Below, one piece after another: positions 9,681 through 19,000 of a stretch of DNA of 64,000 nt. This DNA comes from Terriglobales bacterium (GTDB lineage Bacteria > Acidobacteriota > Terriglobia > Terriglobales > Acidobacteriaceae). The DNA is taken from the NCBI GenBank assembly GCA_035567895.1, contig DATMPC010000102.1, forward strand, positions 62,001 to 126,000, written 5' to 3'. Numbering within the stretch: the first letter of the stretch is position 1; every line of letters starts with the position of its first letter. Made by a program: the position numbers and the translations under genes. The notes below the pieces were generated by a model, which saw only the letters and a list, made by a program, of their open reading frames with translations, was not told the origin of the DNA and searched no databases.

Positions 9681-10544
9681 ATGCGATTAGTAAGCTTTCA
9701 GAGTGACGGACACGCCGGGGCGGGACTTTTGCGCGAGGACCGTGTGTTTCCACTTAAGAACGTAGGGTTTGCCGATGCAGTGTCGTTCATCGCGGCAGGA
9801 GAGAAGGAGCATGAGCGTGTCGAGGGTTGGCTAAAGGGAGCTTCGTCGCGCGATCTGATCCCGCTGGATTCCATAAAGCTAACGGCTCCGATCCCTCGAC
9901 CGCCCAAGATTCTTTGCATTGGGCTCAACTACCGCGATCACGCGAAGGAATCCAATATGGAAGTTCCTTCAGTGCCGACGGTATTCGCAAAGTACGCCTC
10001 GTCTGTGATTGGCCCCGGTGATGCCATCGTGCTCTCCTCGGCAACGCAGAAGCCTGACTATGAAGCCGAATTCGCCGTCGTGATTGGAAAGCGAGCGAAG
10101 CAAGTTCAGCGCGCGCAGTGGAAAGACTGCGTGTTTGGATACACGATCGTGAACGACGTAAGCGCGCGCGACGTGCAACTTGCGACATCACAGTGGACGC
10201 TGGGTAAAAGCTTCGACACGTTCGCTCCGATGGGTCCCCACGTAGTTACGACTGACGAAGTTCCCGATCCGCATGCATTGGACATTCGTCTCAGCATCGG
10301 CGGCGAAACGCTGCAGCACTCCAATACACGTGAACTGATTTTCGGTATACCCGAGCTGATCGAATACCTTTCGCGAATGATGACGCTTGAGCCTGGCGAC
10401 ATTATCAGTACCGGGACTCCCGCAGGAGTCGGGCTCGGACGAACTCCACCACGATGGCTGAAGCCTGGCGAGGAAGTGCTGATTGAGATCGACAGGATTG
10501 GAACGTTGCGTAATCCGGTGATCGCTGAGAAAGCAGTGCATTGA
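9681..10544 (+). CDS. Fumarylacetoacetate hydrolase family protein, predicted 2,4-diketo-3-deoxy-L-fuconate hydrolase
   Basis: 287 residues: a short N-terminal domain and the FAH catalytic fold (KILCIGLNYRDHA, YEAEFAVVIG, NDVSARDVQ, GDIISTGTPAGVG). The ATG at 9681 starts exactly at the family N-terminus (MRLVSF) and has AGAGG upstream; the longer open frame from 9591 is less likely. Known members of this group split 2,4-diketo-3-deoxy-fuconate or -rhamnonate into pyruvate and L-lactate. The downstream genes encode an L-lactate utilisation system, and a fucose oxidation cluster lies 10 kb away, so I infer this function. Other FAH-type C-C bond hydrolases cannot be excluded. Confidence 0.85.
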   Translation: MRLVSFQSDGHAGAGLLREDRVFPLKNVGFADAVSFIAAGEKEHERVEGWLKGASSRDLIPLDSIKLTAPIPRPPKILCIGLNYRDHAKESNMEVPSVPTVFAKYASSVIGPGDAIVLSSATQKPDYEAEFAVVIGKRAKQVQRAQWKDCVFGYTIVNDVSARDVQLATSQWTLGKSFDTFAPMGPHVVTTDEVPDPHALDIRLSIGGETLQHSNTRELIFGIPELIEYLSRMMTLEPGDIISTGTPAGVGLGRTPPRWLKPGEEVLIEIDRIGTLRNPVIAEKAVH

Positions 10545-10552
10545 AATCCAGT

Positions 10553-10558
10553 GGAGGG
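10553..10558 (+). promoter_or_regulatory. Shine-Dalgarno GGAGGG that fixes a TTG start
   Basis: GGAGGG lies eight bases before the TTG at 10567. No ATG occurs near the signal peptide in this frame. The strong site and correct spacing decide the start of the following exported protein. Confidence 0.7.
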
Positions 10559-10566
10559 CCACTGTT

Positions 10567-11772
10567 TTGAAACAAGTCTCACGCCGAGCTTTTTGCCAAA
10601 GTACGCTCACCGGTATCGCCAGCTTGGCGGCAACACAACTTCTCTCCGCAGACAGCACTCAGACTCCAAACCTCGGACTTGACTTAGCGAAATTTGAACG
10701 CCCAGGAGTACTGGCAGCCGCGAAGCGTTACCTGCATGAGCGTCCCATCACGATCACAGACTCTTCAAGCCCACGCAGCGCCGGCGGAAAGCATGACTAC
10801 TTCTCCGAAGCGGACTATTGGTGGCCCGATCCGAAGAATCCGAATGGTCCTTATATCCAGCGCGATGGTATGTCGAACCCGGAGAATTTCACTGGGCACA
10901 GGCATGCGCTGATTCGTTTGGGTGTTCGGGTTCCAGCGCTGACCGCGGCATGGATCCTCACACGTGATCGCAGTTATTCGGATGCCGCCGCAGAGCATCT
11001 GCGGGCCTGGTTTCTGAATCCCGCCACGTTGATGAATCCGAATCTTCAGTACGCGCAGGCTATTCACGGTCGTACCACCGGGCGCGGAACCGGGATCATC
11101 GATACGATTCATCTAGTGGAAGTGGTTCGATCGGTTCCATTTCTAGCCGCATCCAGGTCGCTCTCGTCCGCGGATCACGAAGGCGTGAAGAAATGGTTCG
11201 CGCAGTACGTCAATTGGCTAACCACATCGAAGAACGGGCAGGACGAACGCGACGCCAAGAATAATCACGGCACCTGGTGGGTGACGCAGGTTGCAGAGTT
11301 TGCCACCTTCACTGGGGACGAAAAGCTGTTGAGCTATTGCCGTGATCGTTTCAAAACGGTGTTCGTGCCGAATCAGATTGCTGCGGATGGATGCTTTCCT
11401 GAAGAACTACGCCGCACCAAGCCTTACAACTACACGCTGTTCAACATGGCTGGACTGGCAACGATCTGCCAAACTCTCAGCAACTCACAGGACAATCTGT
11501 TCACCTTTGCTCTCCCGGACGGCAGAGGGCTTCGTAAGGCTATGGATTACATGTTCCCTTACATACGGAACAAGGCGTCCTGGCCGCACAAGCCCGACGT
11601 CGAGTACTTTCAGTATTGGCCGATCCGTCAGCCCAGTCTGCTGTTTGCGGGCCGTGCGTTCTCGAATCCGGAATACATAGAGGTGTGGCAGACTCTTCCT
11701 GTTGAACCTGAGGTCGAGGAAATAGTTCGTAATAATCCAATCCGTCAGCCACTCCTGTGGGTGAAGCAGTAG
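10567..11772 (+). CDS. Alginate-lyase-like protein (PF05426), Tat-exported
   Basis: 401 residues beginning at TTG. The N-terminus has a twin-arginine signal (SRRAFCQ, then a hydrophobic stretch ending near ADS, about residue 30). The mature part fits the alpha/alpha-toroid alginate lyase family: KHDYFSEADYWWPDP, NLQYAQAIHG, a GRGTGIID segment and the NNHGTWW motif with the catalytic-type Asn-His. The family includes polysaccharide lyases beyond alginate, and the operon suggests a uronate-containing plant polymer. It lies 22 bases after the FAH gene. A paralogue at 30555-31754 shares all these motifs. Exact substrate unknown. Confidence 0.85.
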   Translation: MKQVSRRAFCQSTLTGIASLAATQLLSADSTQTPNLGLDLAKFERPGVLAAAKRYLHERPITITDSSSPRSAGGKHDYFSEADYWWPDPKNPNGPYIQRDGMSNPENFTGHRHALIRLGVRVPALTAAWILTRDRSYSDAAAEHLRAWFLNPATLMNPNLQYAQAIHGRTTGRGTGIIDTIHLVEVVRSVPFLAASRSLSSADHEGVKKWFAQYVNWLTTSKNGQDERDAKNNHGTWWVTQVAEFATFTGDEKLLSYCRDRFKTVFVPNQIAADGCFPEELRRTKPYNYTLFNMAGLATICQTLSNSQDNLFTFALPDGRGLRKAMDYMFPYIRNKASWPHKPDVEYFQYWPIRQPSLLFAGRAFSNPEYIEVWQTLPVEPEVEEIVRNNPIRQPLLWVKQ

Positions 11773-11838
11773 CGACGCTCACCGTGGGCTGTGCTTCTGC
11801 CAGAGCCGAACTGGTGTACTGTTGTGACGAATCTCGCT

Positions 11839-12384
11839 ATGAGCTCTATCTCTTCAGCGCCACGACACGATCTCGTGCAGCAATTTGAGACGGCAGCAAC
11901 GTCTGCTGCAGCTTCCGTGGAGCGTGTGATTTATGCTGCGGGAGCTCTTGCGGCGGCGGTCAAGAAGATAGCGACCGGTCGAATTGCGGTAGGGCAAACA
12001 CTCGACCTTCCCTCCGACCTGTTCTCTGAGTTACGCAAATTGCCCGGTGTAGTCACTGGTAGATCCAAACAGGAACTGGCCACTTGCGACGTGGGCATTA
12101 CGGAAGCCTTTGCGGGCGTTGCACGAACCGGCTCAGTTTGCGTTGCCGTGGATCACGACTACTCCGGCTCGATAAGCCTGCTCGCACGCATGCATATCGC
12201 GGTACTTTCTGCGGAGAAGATTACCGAACGGCCAGGCGATCTGTTCAATCCACAGTTCCTGAATGGGAAAGCTATGCGACGGAACTTCGTTTTTATTACT
12301 GGCCCGAGCGCAACTGCCGATATGGGTCCGCTGGTACGCGGGGTGCACGGTCCTCATAAGTTGCACATCATCATCCTGGAGTAG
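11839..12384 (+). CDS. lutC: LutC/YkgG family LUD-domain protein
   Basis: About 181 residues of the LUD domain found in LutC, one of three proteins needed for L-lactate oxidation to pyruvate by the Lut system. Typical parts are DVGITEAFAGVARTGSV and the end GPSATADMGPLVRGVHGP. The reading frame is open from 11791, and GTG 11824 or ATG 11839 are alternatives; I chose the ATG because it starts closest to the family N-terminus. The stop is three bases before the lutBA fusion start, so the two are probably translationally coupled. Confidence 0.87.
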   Translation: MSSISSAPRHDLVQQFETAATSAAASVERVIYAAGALAAAVKKIATGRIAVGQTLDLPSDLFSELRKLPGVVTGRSKQELATCDVGITEAFAGVARTGSVCVAVDHDYSGSISLLARMHIAVLSAEKITERPGDLFNPQFLNGKAMRRNFVFITGPSATADMGPLVRGVHGPHKLHIIILE

Positions 12385-12387
12385 AGA

Positions 12388-14637
12388 GTGTCGAGTCCTG
12401 CCCCAGTAGCTTCGCCTCGGACAGTCGCCGACAAGAGCGAGAAGCCAGCCTTACTCGCCGCGATTCGGATGGCACTTGAGATCGAGAGCGCCGCCGTTCG
12501 CCACAACACCCAGGCATTTAACAGCGGACGTTATCTCGCGACGGCCGAGATCCCAGATTACGACCGACTCAAAGACAAAGCGCGAGCCACAAAAGAAGCT
12601 GCGATCGCCCGGCTGCCGGAGCTACTGGCGACTCTCGAGGCCAGCGTAAAGCGCAACGGCGGACATTTCTTCCTGGCGAAGACCGGAGAGGAAGCTGGGC
12701 GCTACATAACCAAGGTCTGCACAGATCACCAGGTTCGCCTCGTGGTGAAGGGCAAGAGCATGACTTCGGAAGAGATTCATCTGAATCACTACCTCGAGGC
12801 TGCAGGTATCGAAGTCGCTGAAACCGATCTGGCGGAGTTCATTCTGCAGATTGCGGATGAGCAGCCGTCACACCTTATCGGCCCCGCAATTCACTACAGC
12901 CGCGAGCGCATTACTGCGCTCTTCAAAAGGAAGTTTCAAACCGATCTGCCTCTTGACACTGGAGAAGAGCTCACCCGCTTTGCGCGCGAGATGCTGCGGC
13001 AAAAGTTTTTGAATGCCGACGCCGGCATTTCCGGAGCGAACTTTGTGGCTGCGGACACAGGCAGCATTGTGCTAGTAGAGAGCGAAGGCAACATTCGCCT
13101 AACGTCACAACTCCCGCCGCTGCATATCGCAATTACTGGCGTTGAAAAGGTGTTGCCAAAGCGCGAAGATCTCGGTCCGTTCATTGAACTGATCGCACCC
13201 AGCGCAACAGGACAAGGTCTCGCATCCTATACCACCGTTCTGACACCTCCGCTGACTGCCGCACCCCTGATGTCGGATCGCGTTACACAGCGCGAGTTCC
13301 ATCTTGTGCTGGTGGATAACGGCCGGCTACAGATGCGCGAAGACCCTGTACTGCATGAAGCCTTGTACTGCATCCGCTGCAGCGCATGCCTCAACTCGTG
13401 CGCAAATTTCCAGACGGTTGGAGGCCACGCGTTCGGCGGCGAAACCTACTCCGGCGGAATCGGCGGATCGTGGGAGGCCGGGACTCGCGGACTGCTCAAC
13501 GCACGATTCAGCGAGCTGTGTACAGGGTGTTCGCGCTGCGTAATGCAGTGCCCGGTTCGCATCGATATTCCCTGGTTGAATTCGAATCTGCGTGAGCGGA
13601 TCAATGAACGCGATTTGGAAAAGTCCGGCGGCATCCTGGAGAAAGCAGCCGCTGCGCAGTTTCGAGCCAAGGCTCCGTTGCCAAAGATATTTTTCGGCAG
13701 ATACGACTTGTTCGGAAAATGGGGAACTCGCCTCGCTCCTCTGTCGAACTGGGTGAACCATCTGCCGCTCACACGCGCGTTGATGGAGCGACTCGTCGGA
13801 GTGGACCGCCGCCGCGAGCTTCCGTCATTTCCCAATAAGAGTCTCGCGCATGCAGCTAGAAGATCGGCTCCTGCAAGGTCATCGCCAGATCGCGGCCGCG
13901 CAGCTCTCTTTCCTGACATCTTTACGAACTACGGTTCTCCCGAAAGGGGAGTTGCGACTGTGGAAGTCCTAAGATCGTTCGGTATCGATCTGGTACTTAC
14001 CGAGGTTTCTCCCGATGGTCGCGCTTCGCTATCGCAAGGGCTGATTCGAACAGCAGAACAGCAGGCCAAGCGCACCGGCGAAGTGCTATTGAAATACATT
14101 CGCGATGGACGAGAGATCATCGTGATCGAGCCGAGCGCGCTGGCTATGCTTCGCCTCGATTACCGTCGCTTCCTCTCGCCAGACATTTTTGAGCAAATAC
14201 GGGCCCACAGCTTTGAAGGCGTTGAATATCTCTGGCGAATCTTCCAGGAGAGGCAGCTAGATGTTGCCGATTTCTTTGCGGCCTCCCGTCATCCGTTGGG
14301 GGCGAGGCTCTTCTATCACAGCCACTGTCAACAAAAGACAATTGGGGCCGCCGCTCCGACTGAAGCATTCCTCCGCGCGGCGGGATTCGACGTGGTAACG
14401 TCCCGCGTCGAATGCTGCGGCATGGCCGGCAGTTTTGGGTACAAAAAGGACTTTTACGATCTCAGCATGGCAGTGGGGCAGGATCTGTTCAATCAAGTGC
14501 GAGCCGCCGAAGCCGAAGGTGGTAGGCGGACGCTAGTCGCCACCGGCACGTCATGTCAGGAACAACTCCATGCTGGACTGCAGCGCAAGGTCTTTCATCC
14601 AATGGAAGTGCTCGCGGCGATCCAGAAAAATCTATGA
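12388..14637 (+). CDS. LutB-LutA fusion: iron-sulfur L-lactate oxidation protein
   Basis: 749 residues, GTG start. Residues 60-310 are a LUD domain and 328-338 hold CIRCSACLNSC. A second ferredoxin-type cluster is at 378-388 (CTGCSRCVMQC), and residues 505-749 form a LutA/GlpC-like CCG region. LutA and LutB are usually separate; here they are joined by a basic linker near 480-505. The second CCG unit is complete (H646-C647, C676-C677-G, C723). The first unit has lost its cysteines: SPDG at 541-544 where CCG is expected, and A584 in EPSALAML where EPSC is usual. With LutC it should oxidise L-lactate to pyruvate in the cytoplasm or at the membrane. Confidence 0.88.
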   Translation: MSSPAPVASPRTVADKSEKPALLAAIRMALEIESAAVRHNTQAFNSGRYLATAEIPDYDRLKDKARATKEAAIARLPELLATLEASVKRNGGHFFLAKTGEEAGRYITKVCTDHQVRLVVKGKSMTSEEIHLNHYLEAAGIEVAETDLAEFILQIADEQPSHLIGPAIHYSRERITALFKRKFQTDLPLDTGEELTRFAREMLRQKFLNADAGISGANFVAADTGSIVLVESEGNIRLTSQLPPLHIAITGVEKVLPKREDLGPFIELIAPSATGQGLASYTTVLTPPLTAAPLMSDRVTQREFHLVLVDNGRLQMREDPVLHEALYCIRCSACLNSCANFQTVGGHAFGGETYSGGIGGSWEAGTRGLLNARFSELCTGCSRCVMQCPVRIDIPWLNSNLRERINERDLEKSGGILEKAAAAQFRAKAPLPKIFFGRYDLFGKWGTRLAPLSNWVNHLPLTRALMERLVGVDRRRELPSFPNKSLAHAARRSAPARSSPDRGRAALFPDIFTNYGSPERGVATVEVLRSFGIDLVLTEVSPDGRASLSQGLIRTAEQQAKRTGEVLLKYIRDGREIIVIEPSALAMLRLDYRRFLSPDIFEQIRAHSFEGVEYLWRIFQERQLDVADFFAASRHPLGARLFYHSHCQQKTIGAAAPTEAFLRAAGFDVVTSRVECCGMAGSFGYKKDFYDLSMAVGQDLFNQVRAAEAEGGRRTLVATGTSCQEQLHAGLQRKVFHPMEVLAAIQKNL

Positions 14638-14946
14638 GCCGAAGCAAGGAACAAGGAAAATAATAGGGGAGATTTCCAATTCGGCCTGGAATTCGTCGAA
14701 TTCTGCCCAAAATCTGCAAATTTTCGTTCGAGGCAGGGAATTAACAGGGAACTCTGTAAAGTTTCGTCAAACCTGCCCGCAGTGAAGCATTTAGCGCCAT
14801 TTTTTGCGGGATTCAAAAAATTAACAGGAAACGAAGCAGGGATTTTTCATCCCATTTCGGGAAAAAATATTCAGCCCGGCTAGACCAGAACTCTAGCCCT
14901 TGAAGTTGCGGCTGGCCGATCTGCAATTCCCATTCGATGCCTACTG
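14638..14946. other. Intergenic stretch with AATTAACAGG repeats and a GAATTC palindrome
   Basis: No gene was found. The stretch contains two copies of AATTAACAGG(G)AA, a palindrome-like GAATTCGTCGAATTC at 14689-14703, and several AT-rich runs. It separates the convergent lut operon and second IclR gene. The octamer GAATTCGT also occurs in both repeated promoter elements upstream of the TonB receptor gene. Confidence 0.5.
14878..14898 (-). terminator. Possible terminator of the second IclR gene
   Basis: GGCTAGA and TCTAGCC form a perfect 7-bp stem with a 7-base loop. Read on the minus strand the stem is followed by GGGCTGAATATTTTTT. The T-run starts about ten bases after the stem, so this is a weak intrinsic terminator at best. 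Confidence 0.4.
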
Positions 14947-15777
14947 CTACTGCCCGACCGCTGCTGCCAATCCGTCACTCCTCCCGCTCGTCTTGTCGAC
15001 GACCGAATAACCAAGGCTCCTGGAAATCGCCGTTGCGGCATTCTTGGCCGCAGCCGCGAATACCGGCACCTTTTCGCGGGTAACCCGTGTCGTCGGGCCC
15101 GACACGCTCACAGCGGCCGCGATCTTTCCTGACGACTCGAAGATCGGAGCACCAATACACCGCGACCCAAGGTATGCCTCTTCGTTGTCGAGGGAGTATC
15201 CGCGCTGACGGATTTGCGCGAAGTCCTTGCGCAAACTTGCGACATTCTTGACTGTGTGGGGAGTGAATCGCTCGAATGCCAAACCGGTGAAGAAGTACTG
15301 CTGCTCTTCTTCCGGCACGAAAGCCAGCATCGCCTTTCCCAAGGCCGTGCAATACACCGGGCGTCGAATGCCGACTTGCGACACGAGCCGGAACGTGTGG
15401 CTACTCTCCATTACGTCCAGATAGAGAACCTCGCGTCCATCCAGAACCGCAAGATTCACCGTCTCTCCAGTCGCACGCCAGAGTTGCTGCAGCACCGGAC
15501 GACTGATCTTGCGCAACGTCGTCTGATACGACAGCCCCGATGCCAGTCGCGCCAGACGAACGCCGATAGCATAGGCTCCCGAGCTGTCGCGAAAGACATA
15601 ACCCTCATGCTCTAAGTGCGCAAGAAAGCGATATGCAGTGCTCTTATTGATTCCGGTTTGCATCGCGACGTCCTTCAATTGCAGACCGGAAGGAGCATCG
15701 TGCAGCGTTTCTAAAATATGTAAGACCTTGGTTACGACCCCTACTGGGGCTGACTTCGACTCACGCGGCCTAATCAT
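14947..15777 (-). CDS. IclR family transcriptional regulator (second of three)
   Basis: 276 residues: a winged helix-turn-helix at about 15-75 (LQLKDVAMQTGINKSTAYRFL) and an IclR ligand domain with GAPIFESSGKIAAAVSVSGP. It is divergent from the TonB receptor that opens the predicted fucose cluster. The 290 bases between the two starts contain a duplicated promoter-like element, a natural target for this regulator. An IclR regulator also accompanies the Campylobacter jejuni L-fucose island, which has a comparable gene set. The ligand is likely a sugar acid, by inference. Confidence 0.9.
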   Translation of the reverse strand: MIRPRESKSAPVGVVTKVLHILETLHDAPSGLQLKDVAMQTGINKSTAYRFLAHLEHEGYVFRDSSGAYAIGVRLARLASGLSYQTTLRKISRPVLQQLWRATGETVNLAVLDGREVLYLDVMESSHTFRLVSQVGIRRPVYCTALGKAMLAFVPEEEQQYFFTGLAFERFTPHTVKNVASLRKDFAQIRQRGYSLDNEEAYLGSRCIGAPIFESSGKIAAAVSVSGPTTRVTREKVPVFAAAAKNAATAISRSLGYSVVDKTSGRSDGLAAAVGQ

Positions 15778-15848
15778 CGGAAACTCCTCAATTTACTGCC
15801 GGGACAGGATGCCACAGATTTCATGCTCTGAAATATACATTTTTTAGC

Positions 15849-15878
15849 TTGAATTCGTAAGTAAATCCTTGTTATAGC
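15849..15878 (+). promoter_or_regulatory. Upstream copy of duplicated promoter-like element
   Basis: TTGAAT (15849-15854), 17 bases, then TTATAG (15872-15877) fits a sigma70-type promoter. The element shares CTTGAATTCGT, AAATCCT and TATAG with the second copy exactly 105 bases downstream. It could be a promoter, a regulator site, or both. Confidence 0.5.
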
Positions 15879-15953
15879 TTTTGCCCGCCGAGGGCGATCG
15901 GCTCGGGAATACTTGCGCAGATATTTTAAAGGTTAAAACTAATATTTTTCATC

Positions 15954-15983
15954 TTGAATTCGTCGCAAATCCTCTGATATAGG
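15954..15983 (+). promoter_or_regulatory. Downstream copy of duplicated promoter-like element, likely promoter of the TonB receptor gene
   Basis: TTGAAT (15954-15959), 17 bases, then ATATAG (15977-15982). Transcription from here would give a leader of roughly 80 bases before the ATG at 16068. It is a near copy of the element 105 bases upstream, including the spacer bases CGT..G.AAATCCT. Confidence 0.55.
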
Positions 15984-16067
15984 TTCTCGTCCGTTGCAGA
16001 CCAACGTTCGACGCGGCTCTCCAGTTGAAGGCTAACGCCGGCCTGCTCCCAGACAGTGGAGGCATCG

Positions 16068-19000
16068 ATGCTGTTCACAAAGAAATCGACCCTGACGTCG
16101 ATCATTTTATGTATCGCGTTTTCTCTTCCTGCATTTTCCCAAGCTCGAGGTGGTGAGACCAACGGAACAGTCACCGACTCATCAGGCGCGGTAGTACCTG
16201 GCGCAACCGTCACGCTCACCAACCAGGGCACAAACATCCAGAATACGGCCAATACAAATAACAACGGATACTTCGTATTCGTGAACGTGCAGCCCGGCGC
16301 CTACAAACTGAAAGTGGAGAAGCCTGGGTTCAAGTCTGTGGAATCTTCTTTCCAAGTTACGGTTAACCAGGCTGTGGCGCAAAATATGACGCTCGAAGTT
16401 GGGAGTGCGTCAACCACCGTGGAGGTCACCGCCGCAGCTCCCGTGCTTGATAGCACAACCACTGAGCTCGGTACTGTGATTGAAGAGAGAACTGTGCAGT
16501 CTCTGCCGCTGAATGGCAGAAACTTTACGCAACTGTTGACGCTTACTCCAGGAGTTACGCCCGTTTCGACTTCACAGAATAAGAGCATTGGCGGCGTGGA
16601 AGGTAACGTCGGGATTCCTGGATCAGGATTCTCTGATCCGTCGTTCCACGGTCAGGAGAACCGATCGAAGCTGTACTTCTATGACGGGATCATCAATACC
16701 AACATACGCGGCCCGACATATATCGTGATCCCGAACCTCGACATGGTTCAGGAATTCAAGGTCGTCGGCCAAGATGCCCATGCCGACATGGGCGGCGCTG
16801 CCGGCGGCGTCGTCAACATGGTCTCGAAGTCTGGAACTAACAAATTCCACGGATCGGCGTTCGAATATGTTCGGAACAATGCCTTTGACGCTCGCAACGG
16901 ATTCACTGATGTGGACGCTTTCGGCAATCCCAAAGCACCGGCCGCGTACCACCAGAATCAGTTTGGTGCGACCGTTTCGGGCCCGATCATCCACGATCGC
17001 ACATTTTTCTCGTTTGGATATGACGGATGGCGATACAGTCAACCGACTCAGCAAACGTTTTATATACCGACGCCAGCAGAAATAAATGGCGACTTCTCAC
17101 AAACCACTGTGTCAGGCACTTCAAACCAGATCTACAATCCGTATTCGACCCGCGGCACTGGAAGCAATCTGGTCCGCGATCCCTTCCGCTGCGATGCCAC
17201 CACGGGCGCTCCGCTTCCGGTCAACGCCCAAAACCAGCAGACGCAGACCGGGGTGATCTGCAACAAGATTCCTCAAGCTTTGATTAATCCTGCAATGCAG
17301 GCATTCTTCAAGACCTATTCGGCGACACCGAACTACGCCAATCCAATCGACCCGACCAAGAACTTCATTCAGAATCGCCCATCAATCAATAACTCAGACG
17401 GATACAACGCCAGAGTCGATCACCGTTTTGGTCAAAGAGACAACGTGTTCTTGCGCTTCACCCAGCAAAACAACAACACATTTTCTCCTATCGGCGAAGC
17501 GGGATCGACCTCCGGCGGATCACCGGGGAGAAATTATGGCGGTGATTACGTACACACGTTTGGACCAAATCTGATTTTCGACTTCCGGGCGGGATACGCT
17601 GGGCGACCGGGGGTCGATTCCAGCCAACAGAACACTCACACCGCTGGAACGGCGCCACTGACTCAGGCTGGGTTCACAGACATCGACAAGTACAACGGTA
17701 TGCTAGTGACGCTCGCCGGACCGTGGAACAACGCGGGCGGAAGCTCAAGTTACGGCGTCCGGGGTGGTGCACTGCGAGAAAACCCAACCCGAAGCTTCAC
17801 ACCGAGCATTCAATGGCTCAAAGGAAACCACAACATCAAGGCTGGTTTCTGGTACATCAACGCAAAGCGTGTCCAGGACAATACCTTCCAAACTTTTGGA
17901 TTTAGCAACACTCAGACCGAGAATCCACAGAATACGAGCAACACCGGCCTGTCTTTGGCCTCGGCGCTACTAGCTTTTCCCAGTTCCGCTTCGGGACAGC
18001 TCCCGAATCGAGCTGGCGGAGAAGTTTCCTTCACATATGCGTCTTGGGCCGCCTACCTCCAGGACGAATGGAAGGTCAAGCCAAACTTAACCTTAACCTT
18101 CGGCCTGCGTTATGACTATTTGACGCAGCCGCAAACGGACGATGGACGCCTTTGGAATTCTCTCGACCTGCAAAATCAGCGCTGGATTATCGGAGCAACG
18201 ACTATGCCGGCGTTATGCAGCGTTGCGAAGCAAGCGCCTTGTATTCCAGACGGGATCAATCTAACAACGGGCGTCTACACGGCAGCAAACGATTTTCGGA
18301 ACGATCCGCACTTCGCAAATGTAGTGTTGGCGGGCAAGCAGTTCTTCGCTCCAGGTCCAGTCAAGGACAACTTCGGGCCAAGATTCGGATTGGCCTGGCA
18401 ACTTCGTTCGAAGACCGTCTTGCGAACCGGAGCCGGTCTCTACTGGGATGCTCTACCCGCACGAAGTCAATATGCGCAGAATGACCTGGAAGCCGAAGTG
18501 TGGCCTGATGCCGTAGCCTTTGCGACAGGCAATGTCAACACTGATGCTGCATTCACGAATGGCTCGGCCCAGCCTGTCAGCGGCATCCAGGGACACTTCC
18601 CAGTCACACTACCCACCACTACTCCGTGGGCGATCGGTGGATTCAGCGACGATCCGCGGTACAAAGATCCGTACTCACTGCAGTACCACGTGGAGATACA
18701 GCAGGAGTTGACGGCGCACACGATGTTCTCGATTGGCTACGTTGGAAGCCAGAACGGAAGGCTGCCGTTCTCAGGCTTGGCCAACGCCGCCAGACAAGCC
18801 ACTCCAAACAGTACCTGCGCAGCAACCGATACAGCTTGCAAGAATGCCTATACCGCTTCCATCGATGCCCTGCGGTATATGCCGTGGGTCAATATCAACA
18901 ATTACACGATGAGCATCGCTCGTTCGAGCTACAACGGGTTCGAGAGCAAGCTGGATCATCGTTTTGCGAACGGGCTGAGCTCGTTAGTGTCCTACACCTG

